The position numbers were made by a program, and so were the translations under genes. Positions 45,352 through 53,961 of a DNA stretch of 56,336 nt are shown here, piece by piece (position 1 is the first letter of the stretch; every line of letters begins with the position of its first letter). The stretch covers positions 1 to 56,336 of the forward strand of contig JAABTK010000021.1 of assembly GCA_011389885.1 (NCBI GenBank), written 5' to 3'. Source of the stretch: Gammaproteobacteria bacterium (GTDB taxonomy: Bacteria; Pseudomonadota; Gammaproteobacteria; Chromatiales; Chromatiaceae). The notes beneath the pieces were generated by a model. The model saw only the letters and a list, made by a program, of their open reading frames with translations, did not search any database and was not told the origin of the DNA.

Positions 45352-48048
45352 ATGCAAGATCAGGACATCCCATCGCCCCCCGACTATCCAGAGCCCGACT
45401 ATGCGGAGCCGGACTACCCGGATCCCGCCGCGGGTCTGCGTATTCCGCCCCACTCGATGCAGGGCGAGCAATCGGTGCTCGGCGGCCTGATGCTCGACAA
45501 CACCACCTGGGACCAGGTGGCGGACCGGGTGTACGAAAAGGACTTCTATCGCCGCGAGCACCAACTCATCTTCAGCGCCGTCGCCCGCCTCGCCGAGGAG
45601 GGCAAGCCGTTTGACGTCATCACCGTGTCCGAAGAGCTGGAGCTGCGCGAGGCGTTAGACGACGCCGGCGGCCTGGCCTATCTTGGCACCCTGGCCCGCG
45701 ACACCCCGAGTGCGGCCAATATCCGCGCCTATGCCGACATCGTGCGCGAGAACTCGGTCAAGCGCCAACTGATTCGGGTGGGCACCGAGATCTCCGACAC
45801 CGCCTATCGCCCCGAAGGCCGACAGACCGTGGAGCTGCTCGACGAGGCCGAGCGCAAGGTGTTCGAGATCGCCGAGCAGAGCACCCGCGGCGGCGGCGGC
45901 TTCCAGGCGATCAAGGGCCTGCTGACCAAGGCCGTGGACCGTATCGAGACCCTGTTCCAGCAGGAAGAGGCCATCACCGGCCTCACCACCGGCTTCGCCG
46001 ATTTCGACGACATGACCTCCGGGCTGCAGGAGGCGGACCTGGTGATCGTGGCCGGGAGGCCTTCCATGGGGAAAACGACTTTCGCGATGAATATCGCCGA
46101 AAACGCCGCGATCAAGACCGGCGCGCCGGTGGCGGTGTTCAGTATGGAGATGCCCGGCGAGTCCCTGGCCATGCGCATGATGTCGTCGCTGGGGCGCATC
46201 GACCAGCACCGGGTGCGCACCGGCAAGCTGGAGGACGACGAATGGCCGCGGCTGACCTCGGCGGTGAGCATCCTGGCCGAGGCCCCGCTGTATATCGACG
46301 ACACCCCGGCCTTGACCCCCACCGAGGTGCGCGCCCGCGCCCGGCGCCTGAAGCGCGAGCTGGGCGGGCTGGGGCTGATCGTGATCGACTACCTGCAACT
46401 GATGCAGTCCCATGTGGCCTCGGAGAACCGGGCCAACGAGATCTCGGTGATCTCCCGCTCCCTGAAGGCCCTGGCCAAGGAGCTGAATGTCCCGCTGATC
46501 GCCCTGTCCCAGCTCAACCGCTCGCTGGAGCAACGGCCGAACAAGCGGCCGGTGATGTCGGATCTGCGGGAGTGCGTCACCGGGGAGACCCGGGTGGTGC
46601 TGGCGGATGGCCGCAGATTGCCGATTCGGGACCTAGTGGGCCAGGAGCTGAAGCTGCCCGCGGTGGACGAGCGCGGACGGCTGGTCCAGGCCCATTCGGA
46701 CAAGGTCTGGCGGGTCGGCGTGCGACCGGTATACCGGCTCCAGTTGGCCAGCGGGCGGCGGATTCGCGCCACCGAAGATCATCGCCTCTACGCCTGGGGC
46801 GGCTGGAAGACCCTGGGTGAACTCGGCACCGGGGACCGTTTGGCCGTGGCGCGTCGTTTGCCCGAGCCGCAGGCCACCGAAGCCTGGTCGGAGCACGAGG
46901 TGATTCTGCTGGCCCAATTGATGGGCGACGGAAGTTATATCAAGGGCCAACCGCTACGCTATACCACCGCCTCGCCGCACAATAGCGAAGTGGTGACTCG
47001 TTGCGCCCGCGATGGGTTCGGCGTGAGGGTCAATCGGCATGAGGGTCGGGGCCGCTGGCATCAGTTGGTGTTCAGTGGCAATGGCAATCGCTGGCATCCG
47101 GCGGGGATCAATCGCTGGCTGCGCGAGTTGGGCGTTTTCGGGCAGTGCTCCCATCAGAAGCGGGTCCCCGATGCGTTGTTTCGCACCTCGAATGCACAGG
47201 TGGCTCTCTTCCTGCGGCACCTTTGGGCCACCGATGGCACGATCTCTGTCCGCAAGCCGGGGCAGAAGGGCAGTCACGGCATTCATTTGAGTACCAACAG
47301 TCGCGGATTGGCGGAAGATGTGGCTGCGTTGTTGCTGCGCCAGGGGATCATCGCCCGTATTCAAGCCATCGAGAGTGCGAGATACCGCACCACCTATCTG
47401 GTTTGGATCACCGGTGCCGGGCAGCAATTGCGGTTTCTGGATCAGGTCGGCGCCTTCGGCCCGCGGGCGGCGCAGGCCGAGGCGCTCCGGGAGCGACTGG
47501 CTGACGTGAAGCCGAACACCAATGCCGATACCCTGCCGCACGAGGTCTTTCAAGAGGTGCGGGCGCGGATGGCCGAGGGCGGTGTTTCCCAGCGGGCCAT
47601 GGCGCGCCTGCGGGGCACCGCTTACGGCGGGAGCGCACATTTTCGTTTCGCCCCTTCGCGCGAGACCATCCAGGGATACGGCGAGCTATTAAATAGCGAG
47701 TTGCTGCAGGACCATGCCACGAGCGATCTGTTTTGGGATCGGGTGGTGTCCATCGAGCCGGACGGCGAGGAGGATGTCTTCGATCTGACGGTGCCCGGAC
47801 CGGCCTGCTGGCTGGCGGACGGCATCGTCAGTCACAACTCGGGCGCCATTGAGCAGGACGCAGACGTGATCGTGTTCATCTATCGCGACGAGGTGTACAA
47901 CGAGGACAGCCCGGACAAGGGCACCGCGGAGATCATCATCGGCAAGCAGCGTAACGGCCCCACCGGCAAGGTGCGGCTGACCTTCCTCGGCAAGTTCACC
48001 AAGTTCGAGAACTTTATCGACGACGGCTACGGCCAGGATGGCTACTAG
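45352..48048 (+). CDS. dnaB: Replicative DNA helicase DnaB with intein
   Basis: An 898-residue precursor from ATG 45352. After removal of residues 408-829 the mature helicase is 476 residues, normal for DnaB. The N-terminus is Pro/Asp-rich, then the primase-interacting domain. The RecA-like domain has Walker A GRPSMGKTTF, GLIVIDYLQLMQ, DLRESGAIEQDAD (formed by splicing) and a C-terminal GKQRNGPTGKVRL. It unwinds DNA at the replication fork. A TTG start at 45331 would add seven residues. It belongs to the rpsF-rplI-dnaB-alr block; alr overlaps its end. Confidence 0.97.
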   Translation: MQDQDIPSPPDYPEPDYAEPDYPDPAAGLRIPPHSMQGEQSVLGGLMLDNTTWDQVADRVYEKDFYRREHQLIFSAVARLAEEGKPFDVITVSEELELREALDDAGGLAYLGTLARDTPSAANIRAYADIVRENSVKRQLIRVGTEISDTAYRPEGRQTVELLDEAERKVFEIAEQSTRGGGGFQAIKGLLTKAVDRIETLFQQEEAITGLTTGFADFDDMTSGLQEADLVIVAGRPSMGKTTFAMNIAENAAIKTGAPVAVFSMEMPGESLAMRMMSSLGRIDQHRVRTGKLEDDEWPRLTSAVSILAEAPLYIDDTPALTPTEVRARARRLKRELGGLGLIVIDYLQLMQSHVASENRANEISVISRSLKALAKELNVPLIALSQLNRSLEQRPNKRPVMSDLRECVTGETRVVLADGRRLPIRDLVGQELKLPAVDERGRLVQAHSDKVWRVGVRPVYRLQLASGRRIRATEDHRLYAWGGWKTLGELGTGDRLAVARRLPEPQATEAWSEHEVILLAQLMGDGSYIKGQPLRYTTASPHNSEVVTRCARDGFGVRVNRHEGRGRWHQLVFSGNGNRWHPAGINRWLRELGVFGQCSHQKRVPDALFRTSNAQVALFLRHLWATDGTISVRKPGQKGSHGIHLSTNSRGLAEDVAALLLRQGIIARIQAIESARYRTTYLVWITGAGQQLRFLDQVGAFGPRAAQAEALRERLADVKPNTNADTLPHEVFQEVRARMAEGGVSQRAMARLRGTAYGGSAHFRFAPSRETIQGYGELLNSELLQDHATSDLFWDRVVSIEPDGEEDVFDLTVPGPACWLADGIVSHNSGAIEQDADVIVFIYRDEVYNEDSPDKGTAEIIIGKQRNGPTGKVRLTFLGKFTKFENFIDDGYGQDGY
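46573..47838 (+). mobile_element. Intein in DnaB with LAGLIDADG endonuclease motifs
   Basis: A 422-residue in-frame insertion. It starts with Cys (CVTGETRVVLADGRR, block A), has block B RATEDHRLYAWGGW, and ends GIVSHN followed by extein Ser, the usual splice residues. In between are two endonuclease motifs, LLAQLMGDG (Asp526) and FLRHLWATDG (Asp628), both with the catalytic Asp kept. Insertion is between Glu and Ser of DLRESGAIEQDAD. Both protein splicing and homing look intact by sequence. Confidence 0.95.
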
Positions 48049-48052
48049 GGCC

Positions 48053-49132
48053 ATGCGCGGCGATCCCTGGGTCTGCATCGATCGGTCCGCCTTCGGGCAT
48101 AACCTGGCGGCGGCCCGGCGCGCCGCCCCCGGTTGCCGCATGCTGCCGGTGATTAAGGCCGATGCCTATGGCCATGGCCTGGAGCGCGCCGCGCAGGCGT
48201 TGGCGGCGGCGGACGGCTTTGCGGTGGCGCGGGTCAGCGAGGGGCTGCGCCTGCGTGAAGTGGAAAGGCAGAAGCCGATCCTGGTGCTCGGCGGGGCCTA
48301 TGACGGCGAGGAGCTGGAGGCCGCCGCCGCGGCGGGCCTGGAGCTGGTGTTCCATGCCCCGGAGCAGATCGAGCTGGCCGCCCGCAGGCCGCCGAGCCGC
48401 CCCCTGCGGGCCTGGGTGAAGACCGATAGCGGCATGCACCGACTGGGCCTGCCGCCGGAGCGGACCGTGGCGCAATACCGGCGCTTGGCCGGCCTGTCCT
48501 GTATCCACGACCGCCCCGGGCTGCTGACCCATTTGGCCTGTGCGGACGATCCGGACGACCCGGCCACCGAACGCCAATTGGCGGTGACGGGGGCATTGAA
48601 TGGCGAACTCCAAGCGGAACTCAGCATCGCCAACTCCGCCGGCGTGTTGGGCTGGCCCGGAACGCATCGGGGCTGGGCGCGGCCCGGGATCATGCTCTAC
48701 GGCGTCTCGCCCTTCCTCGGCGGGCGCGGCCCCGAGCAGGACCTGAGGCCGGTGATGACCCTGCAGAGTCGGATCACCGCGATCCATGAATTCCAAACCG
48801 GTGATGCCATCGGCTATGGGGCCGTCTGGCGCTGCCCCGAGCCCATGCGGGTGGCCGCGGCGGGCATCGGCTATGGCGACGGCTATCCGCGCCACGCCCC
48901 CGCGGGTACGCCGGTGCTGATCAACGGCCGACGGGCGCCGCTGGTCGGGCGGGTGTCTATGGACAGCGTGACCGTGGACCTGCGCGGGCGCGATGATGTT
49001 CGGGTCGGCGACCCCGTGACCCTATGGGGCGCGGGCCTGCCGGCGGAGGAGATTGCGGAGGCGGCGGGGACCATCGCCTATGAGCTGTTCTGCGGCGTCA
49101 CCGCGCGGGTGCGCTTCGAGGAAACGGGGTAG
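48053..49132 (+). CDS. alr: Alanine racemase
   Basis: A 359-residue PLP enzyme making D-alanine for peptidoglycan. The PLP lysine is in PVIKADAYGHG near residue 35. Other family features are TDSGMHRLG, GIMLYGVSPF and MDSVTVDL. ATG 48053 starts MRGDPWVCID just after the dnaB stop; an upstream ATG at 48038 would overlap dnaB by 11 bases and is also possible. It follows dnaB as in many gammaproteobacteria. Confidence 0.96.
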   Translation: MRGDPWVCIDRSAFGHNLAAARRAAPGCRMLPVIKADAYGHGLERAAQALAAADGFAVARVSEGLRLREVERQKPILVLGGAYDGEELEAAAAAGLELVFHAPEQIELAARRPPSRPLRAWVKTDSGMHRLGLPPERTVAQYRRLAGLSCIHDRPGLLTHLACADDPDDPATERQLAVTGALNGELQAELSIANSAGVLGWPGTHRGWARPGIMLYGVSPFLGGRGPEQDLRPVMTLQSRITAIHEFQTGDAIGYGAVWRCPEPMRVAAAGIGYGDGYPRHAPAGTPVLINGRRAPLVGRVSMDSVTVDLRGRDDVRVGDPVTLWGAGLPAEEIAEAAGTIAYELFCGVTARVRFEETG

Positions 49133-49135
49133 GGC

Positions 49136-50512
49136 ATGGCCAAGGGCGATAAAAAGGTTTTCGTATGCGCCGAATGCGGCGCGGGCTTCCCCAAATGGAG
49201 CGGCCGCTGTGGCGACTGCGGGGCCTGGAACAGCATCACCGAGACCTTGGCCCCGAGCGCCAATCGCAATCCCCGCTTCGCGGGCTATGCCGGGGATGCG
49301 GCGAATAATCGCGTATTGCGCCTGTCCGAGGTGGCGCCGGGGCAGGAGAAGAGCCGCCCCACCGGGATCTCGGAGCTGGATCGCGTGCTCGGCGGCGGAC
49401 TGGTGGCGGGCTCGGTGGTGCTGATCGGCGGCGACCCGGGCATCGGCAAGTCCACGCTGCTGATTCAGACCCTGACCCGACTGGCCCAGACCCTGCCCGC
49501 GCTGTATGTCAGCGGCGAGGAGTCGCCGGCCCAAATCAGCCTGCGTGCGCGGCGCCTGGAGTTGCCGCAGGACGACCTCGGGCTGCTGGCCGAGACTTGC
49601 GTGGAGCGCATTATCGAGGTCGCGCGGATCGAGCGGCCGCAGGTGATGGTGGTGGACTCGATTCAAACCCTGTTCACCGAACAGCTCCAGTCGGCGCCGG
49701 GTTCGGTGTCCCAGGTGCGCGAGAGTGCGGCGCAATTGGTGCGCTTCGCCAAGCAGACCGGCACCGTGCTGTTCCTGGTGGGGCATGTGACCAAAGAGGG
49801 GGCCCTGGCCGGACCCCGGGTGCTGGAGCACATGGTGGACACGGTGCTCTATTTCGAGGGCGAGAGCGGCAGCCAGTTTCGGCTGATTCGCACCATCAAG
49901 AACCGCTTCGGCGCGGTGAACGAACTGGGCGTGTTCGCGATGACCGACCGCGGTCTGCGCGAGGTCAGCAATCCGTCGGCGATCTTTCTGTCGCGGCATG
50001 CGGAGGAGGTGCCCGGCTCGGTGGTGCTGGTGACCCGCGAGGGCAGCCGGCCGCTGCTGGTGGAGGTGCAGTCGCTGGTGGACGAGAGCCCGCTGGCCAA
50101 CCCGCGGCGGGTGACCCTGGGGCTGGAGCAGAATCGGCTGAATATGCTGCTGGCGGTGATGCACCGCCATGCGGGCATCGCCACCTTCGGGCTCGATGTG
50201 TATGTAAACGTGGTGGGCGGGGTGCGGGTGTCGGAGACGGCGGCCGACCTGCCGGTGTTATTGGCGGTGCTCTCCAGCATTCGCGACCGCCCGCTGCCGC
50301 CGCGCCTGGCGGTGTTCGGCGAGGTGGGACTGGCGGGCGAGATTCGGCCCGTGCCCAATGGGCCGGACCGGCTGCGCGAGGCGGCCAAGCATGGTTTCGA
50401 GCGCGCCGTAGTGCCGCGCGCCAATGTGCCCAAGGGCGGACAAGAGGGGCTGGAGATTGTGTCGGTGGATCGTTTGAACGATGTGTTAGAGGTGTGCCGG
50501 GATGGCGGTTGA
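49136..50512 (+). CDS. radA: DNA repair protein RadA
   Basis: A 458-residue RecA-like branch-migration ATPase. It has an N-terminal zinc finger (CAECGAGFPKWSGRCGDCGAW), Walker A GGDPGIGKSTLL, the RadA motif KNRFGAVNELGVF, and a C-terminal Lon-protease-like domain (GLAGEIRPV). Length is normal. It is 3 bases after alr. Confidence 0.97.
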   Translation: MAKGDKKVFVCAECGAGFPKWSGRCGDCGAWNSITETLAPSANRNPRFAGYAGDAANNRVLRLSEVAPGQEKSRPTGISELDRVLGGGLVAGSVVLIGGDPGIGKSTLLIQTLTRLAQTLPALYVSGEESPAQISLRARRLELPQDDLGLLAETCVERIIEVARIERPQVMVVDSIQTLFTEQLQSAPGSVSQVRESAAQLVRFAKQTGTVLFLVGHVTKEGALAGPRVLEHMVDTVLYFEGESGSQFRLIRTIKNRFGAVNELGVFAMTDRGLREVSNPSAIFLSRHAEEVPGSVVLVTREGSRPLLVEVQSLVDESPLANPRRVTLGLEQNRLNMLLAVMHRHAGIATFGLDVYVNVVGGVRVSETAADLPVLLAVLSSIRDRPLPPRLAVFGEVGLAGEIRPVPNGPDRLREAAKHGFERAVVPRANVPKGGQEGLEIVSVDRLNDVLEVCRDGG

Positions 50513-51938
50513 AGGCCTGGACGCCGTGCTGCTGCTGATCCAGGCCCTGGGCATTCCCTGGGTGAGCGGCATGCTGATCGTGCTGGCCCTGGCCCAGCGC
50601 ATCGGGCAGCGCGCACACTACCCGCTGTTGCTGTTTCCGGCCTACGGCTTTTTCCTCGGCCTGCTGCTGCTGGTGGCGGCGATCCGCGCCTCGCACGCGT
50701 TGGGTTACGGCATCCATTTCCTTGGCGTCATGACGACCCTCACCGTGCTGGGCTTCGCGGCCTTGGCAGCGGTGGTTAGCGGCCGGCAGTTGGGGCCGGC
50801 GGGGCCGCCGCCGGGGTGGCGGGGGCGGGTTTGGCGGCGGCTCGGCGCGGCCCTGCTGCTGCTGTTGATCGGCCTGCATTTCGGGCAGATGGCGGTCGAG
50901 GTCTGGTGGCGTCCGGTGTATCCGTGGGACGCCTGGACCACCTGGAGCGCCCGCGCCAAGGTCTGGGTCTATCACGGCGCCATCACCCCGTTCGTGAGCC
51001 CCGCCGAGTGGTTCGCCCATCCAGGGGCCGAGGCCTACACCCTGGCCGCCTATCATTACCCCAAGTTCGTGTCTCTAGTGCAGGCCTGGGGCGGCATCGG
51101 CCTGGGCTATTGGCACGATAGCCTGGTCAACCTGCCCTGGCTGCTGTGCGGCGCGGCGTTCGCGATGCTGCTGTATGCCCAGGCCCGCGTGGCCGGTTTG
51201 AGCGCGCTGATCGCGTTGTTGCTGTGCTATCTATTGGTCTCCATGCCGCTGTGGCACACCCATATCGCCCTGGCCGGCTATGCGGACCTCTGGCAGGCCG
51301 CCTTTACCGGGGCGGCGATGCTGGCGTTGATGCAGTGGCGGCTGGGCGACGGCGACCGCTTCCAACTGGTGCTGGGCCTGGCGATGTTGACGGCGAGCCT
51401 GTTCATTAAAGAGGAAGGCCGGGTCTGGGCGCTGCTGACGCTGGTCTTTCTGTGGCTGGTGCGGGCGGATTGGCGTTTGCTGCTGGGGCTGTTCGTCGCC
51501 GCCGGATCTTTGGCGTTTTACGCCCTCCAGCGCGGCTCCCTGTACCTGGATCTGCCGGGACTGGGCCTGCTGGGCTATCGGGACGGCGCCTTGATCGTGC
51601 CGTTTATCGGCCAGGTCGCGGTGGGGTTTGTGAATGTCGCCCCGAGCCTGGTGCGCAGCCTGTTTCAATACGAAAGCTGGCACCTGCTTTGGTATGGGGT
51701 GCTGGGTTCGCTGCCGCTGTTGTGGCTGCGGCCGCGTGACGGGTACAAGCAGGCGCTGGGGCTCCTGTTGGCGCTGGTCGGGGCCGCCCTGTTCGTGATC
51801 TTCTTCCTCACCGAGGCGGGCAACTGGGCGCGCGACGCCACCGCCTTCAGCCGGGTGTTGATGCAATGGGTGCCGGTGGTGCTGTTCCTGCAAACGCTAG
51901 TGTGGCAACGCCACTGGCGGGGGAGGGCGGCGGGGTGA
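50502..51938 (+). CDS. Multi-spanning membrane protein, GT-C-like
   Basis: A 478-residue integral membrane protein with about eleven helices. A periplasmic loop near residues 130-190 holds an aromatic and Asp-rich segment (YPWDAWTTWSARAKVWVYHG), as in GT-C glycosyltransferases and O-antigen ligase-like proteins. It overlaps radA by 11 bases and the next gene by four (GTGA). I do not assign a substrate. The pair with the next gene suggests a two-component membrane system. Confidence 0.75.
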   Translation: MAVEGLDAVLLLIQALGIPWVSGMLIVLALAQRIGQRAHYPLLLFPAYGFFLGLLLLVAAIRASHALGYGIHFLGVMTTLTVLGFAALAAVVSGRQLGPAGPPPGWRGRVWRRLGAALLLLLIGLHFGQMAVEVWWRPVYPWDAWTTWSARAKVWVYHGAITPFVSPAEWFAHPGAEAYTLAAYHYPKFVSLVQAWGGIGLGYWHDSLVNLPWLLCGAAFAMLLYAQARVAGLSALIALLLCYLLVSMPLWHTHIALAGYADLWQAAFTGAAMLALMQWRLGDGDRFQLVLGLAMLTASLFIKEEGRVWALLTLVFLWLVRADWRLLLGLFVAAGSLAFYALQRGSLYLDLPGLGLLGYRDGALIVPFIGQVAVGFVNVAPSLVRSLFQYESWHLLWYGVLGSLPLLWLRPRDGYKQALGLLLALVGAALFVIFFLTEAGNWARDATAFSRVLMQWVPVVLFLQTLVWQRHWRGRAAG

Positions 51939-53167
51939 GCGCTTGGGTGCAACGGGTGTCGGCGGCGGCCGCGGCCCTGGGGCTTTCGGCGGTGTTGCTG
52001 ATCGGCGCGGCCGGCGCCTATCTGTATCTCGCCGACGGCCTCAAGCCGGAGTCGCTGGACTTCGATTTAACTCGCTTTCGGCTGCTCGAAGGGGAGGGCG
52101 AAGCGGACGCCGGGGTCCTGCGCCTGGACCTGGCGGAGGGACAGCGGGTGATGGCGAGCAGCGGGCGGCATGTCATTAACGCCGAGGATTGGCCCTATTT
52201 GGCGCTCGACATCGCCGGCCTGGAGGCCTCTGATCGGCTGAGCTTTTATTGGCAACTGCCGGGGCGCGGCGAGCTGGCCGGGATTCGTCTTGGCGGCCTG
52301 CTGCCCGGGGCGCCCTGTGTGGTGGATCTGCGCGCCGATCCGCGCTGGCGGGGGCCGATTATGGCGCAGGGGTTTATGGCCGCGGGCTCCGGCGACCCGC
52401 TGGAGATTCATCGGCCGCGGCTGTTGGCCGAGGGTCCGACCGCGGCCTGGGCGGCGGCGGCCTGCGAATGGTTGAGCTTTCAGCCCTGGAGCCAGCGTTC
52501 GGGCAATTTCACCCTGTCCAGCCGCTTGTCGGAGCGCGGCTGGCTGCTGCCGGCGCTGGCCGCCTGGGCGGGGCTGGCCCTGGGCCTGTGGTTCGGCCTC
52601 AGGTCTCTGGCGCGGGGCCGGCTGGCGGCGGGCTGGTTGCTGATCCCGCTGGTCGCCTGGGCGGTTGCGGACCTGCGTTGGCTGGCCAACGGCTGGATGC
52701 AGCTCGAAGACACCGCCAGCCAGTATGCCGGGCTGAGCATCGATCAGCGCGTGCTGGCGGGCTCCGACGCGGCGCTCAGCCGCTTCATCGAGGGCCTGAA
52801 ACAACGCCACTTACCGCTGGAGCCGACCAATATCTTCATCCTCGCGGATGCAGGGCAGCGTTATCTCAAGCTGCGCGCCCAATACCACCTGCTGCCGCAC
52901 CGGGTGTTCGCCTTTAACGAGACCCCCAGCCAGGCCTACGCCCGCCACGGCGGGTATTTGTTGATGCTGAACAAGCCCCCGGATCTGAAACGCGACATCG
53001 TTCACGGCTGGCTGCTGCGCGATCGCGAGGTGGTGCTGAAGACCGAGCTGCTGGAGAAAAGCCCCTGGGGAGACTTCTATCGCCTGCCGGACCCGGCGCC
53101 TGAGGAGGACGCCTCAGCGCCGCAACAGCCGCAACCAGCGCCAGACGTTCAACAGACTGAACATTGA
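51935..53167 (+). CDS. Membrane protein partner of the preceding gene
   Basis: A 410-residue protein from GTG 51935, which overlaps the previous stop codon. It has one N-terminal helix (about residues 8-32), a periplasmic beta-rich domain, two or more central helices (LPALAAWAGLALGLWFGLRSL, then LLIPLVAWAVADL, about residues 210-255), and a C-terminal domain. It has no recognised motif. Its 3' end overlaps the zinc-peptidase gene on the opposite strand by 54 bases. Confidence 0.7.
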   Translation: MSAWVQRVSAAAAALGLSAVLLIGAAGAYLYLADGLKPESLDFDLTRFRLLEGEGEADAGVLRLDLAEGQRVMASSGRHVINAEDWPYLALDIAGLEASDRLSFYWQLPGRGELAGIRLGGLLPGAPCVVDLRADPRWRGPIMAQGFMAAGSGDPLEIHRPRLLAEGPTAAWAAAACEWLSFQPWSQRSGNFTLSSRLSERGWLLPALAAWAGLALGLWFGLRSLARGRLAAGWLLIPLVAWAVADLRWLANGWMQLEDTASQYAGLSIDQRVLAGSDAALSRFIEGLKQRHLPLEPTNIFILADAGQRYLKLRAQYHLLPHRVFAFNETPSQAYARHGGYLLMLNKPPDLKRDIVHGWLLRDREVVLKTELLEKSPWGDFYRLPDPAPEEDASAPQQPQPAPDVQQTEH

Positions 53168-53797
53168 GGCGCTGATATAGGTCATGGCGGCGGCCTGCAG
53201 CAGGCGGCGCACCGCGGGCTCATCGCGCGGGGCCAAATAGCCGCCTTGGCGCAGAATCGGCAGCGCCTTGCCGAAGCTCGCGTCCAGCTCCACCGGCAGC
53301 GTGATCAGATGCACCAGGGTGCGCCCGCCAAGGCTCGCCAGGCCGACGATGAACAGCAAAATCCCCGGCGCGGGGTGGCGCGTGAGCAGGGTCAGCACCG
53401 GGATGCCCAGCATCGCCATGGCCCCGAAGCGCTCGGCGAGCGCCGCCATGCGCACCCAACGGTCGCGCAGGCGGAACCCCGCCTCCTTGCGCTGATGCTG
53501 AATCGCGTGGCCCACCTCATGCGCGGCCACGGCCACCGCGGTCAGGCTGCGGGAATCGAAATTGGCGTGGTTCAGCCGCACCATGCGGGCGTCCGGGTCG
53601 TAGTGGTCCCCGGCATCCGTGGCCTCCACGCCTACGTCCGTGAGTTCGAAGCGGCTCAGCAGGTGCTGCGCCAGCTCGCCGCCGGTGCCGGGGATGTCGC
53701 TGCGCTCGCGCCGATAGCGCTGCATCAGCAGGCGGGTCCACAGCCGGGGGCCGACCAGCACCGAGAGCAGTAAAAGACCGATCAAAATGAAATGCAT
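53114..53797 (-). CDS. Membrane zinc metallopeptidase (YugP family)
   Basis: A 227-residue protein with one N-terminal helix (residues 2-18), a catalytic HEVGHAIQHQ motif (zincin, His and Glu present) near residue 98, and two further helices after it. This fits DUF2227/YugP-like zinc proteases of the inner membrane; substrate unknown. ATG 53797 starts MHFILIGLL; the open frame extends 39 codons further but without family sequence. Confidence 0.88.
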   Translation of the reverse strand: MHFILIGLLLLSVLVGPRLWTRLLMQRYRRERSDIPGTGGELAQHLLSRFELTDVGVEATDAGDHYDPDARMVRLNHANFDSRSLTAVAVAAHEVGHAIQHQRKEAGFRLRDRWVRMAALAERFGAMAMLGIPVLTLLTRHPAPGILLFIVGLASLGGRTLVHLITLPVELDASFGKALPILRQGGYLAPRDEPAVRRLLQAAAMTYISASMFSLLNVWRWLRLLRR

Positions 53798-53961
53798 GGC
53801 GCTTCGATTCGCTCGAACGTGATTTGGCTTTGGGATGCGCACTGCGCTTGGGTAAACTTCAGTATGATACAACATACCGAACAGCCGCGGTTGCCCGAAG
53901 CAAGCCGAAACCAAGCGCCGGAAAATCGCAACCCAGAATCTCGACTCAGGAAGCGTTGATT

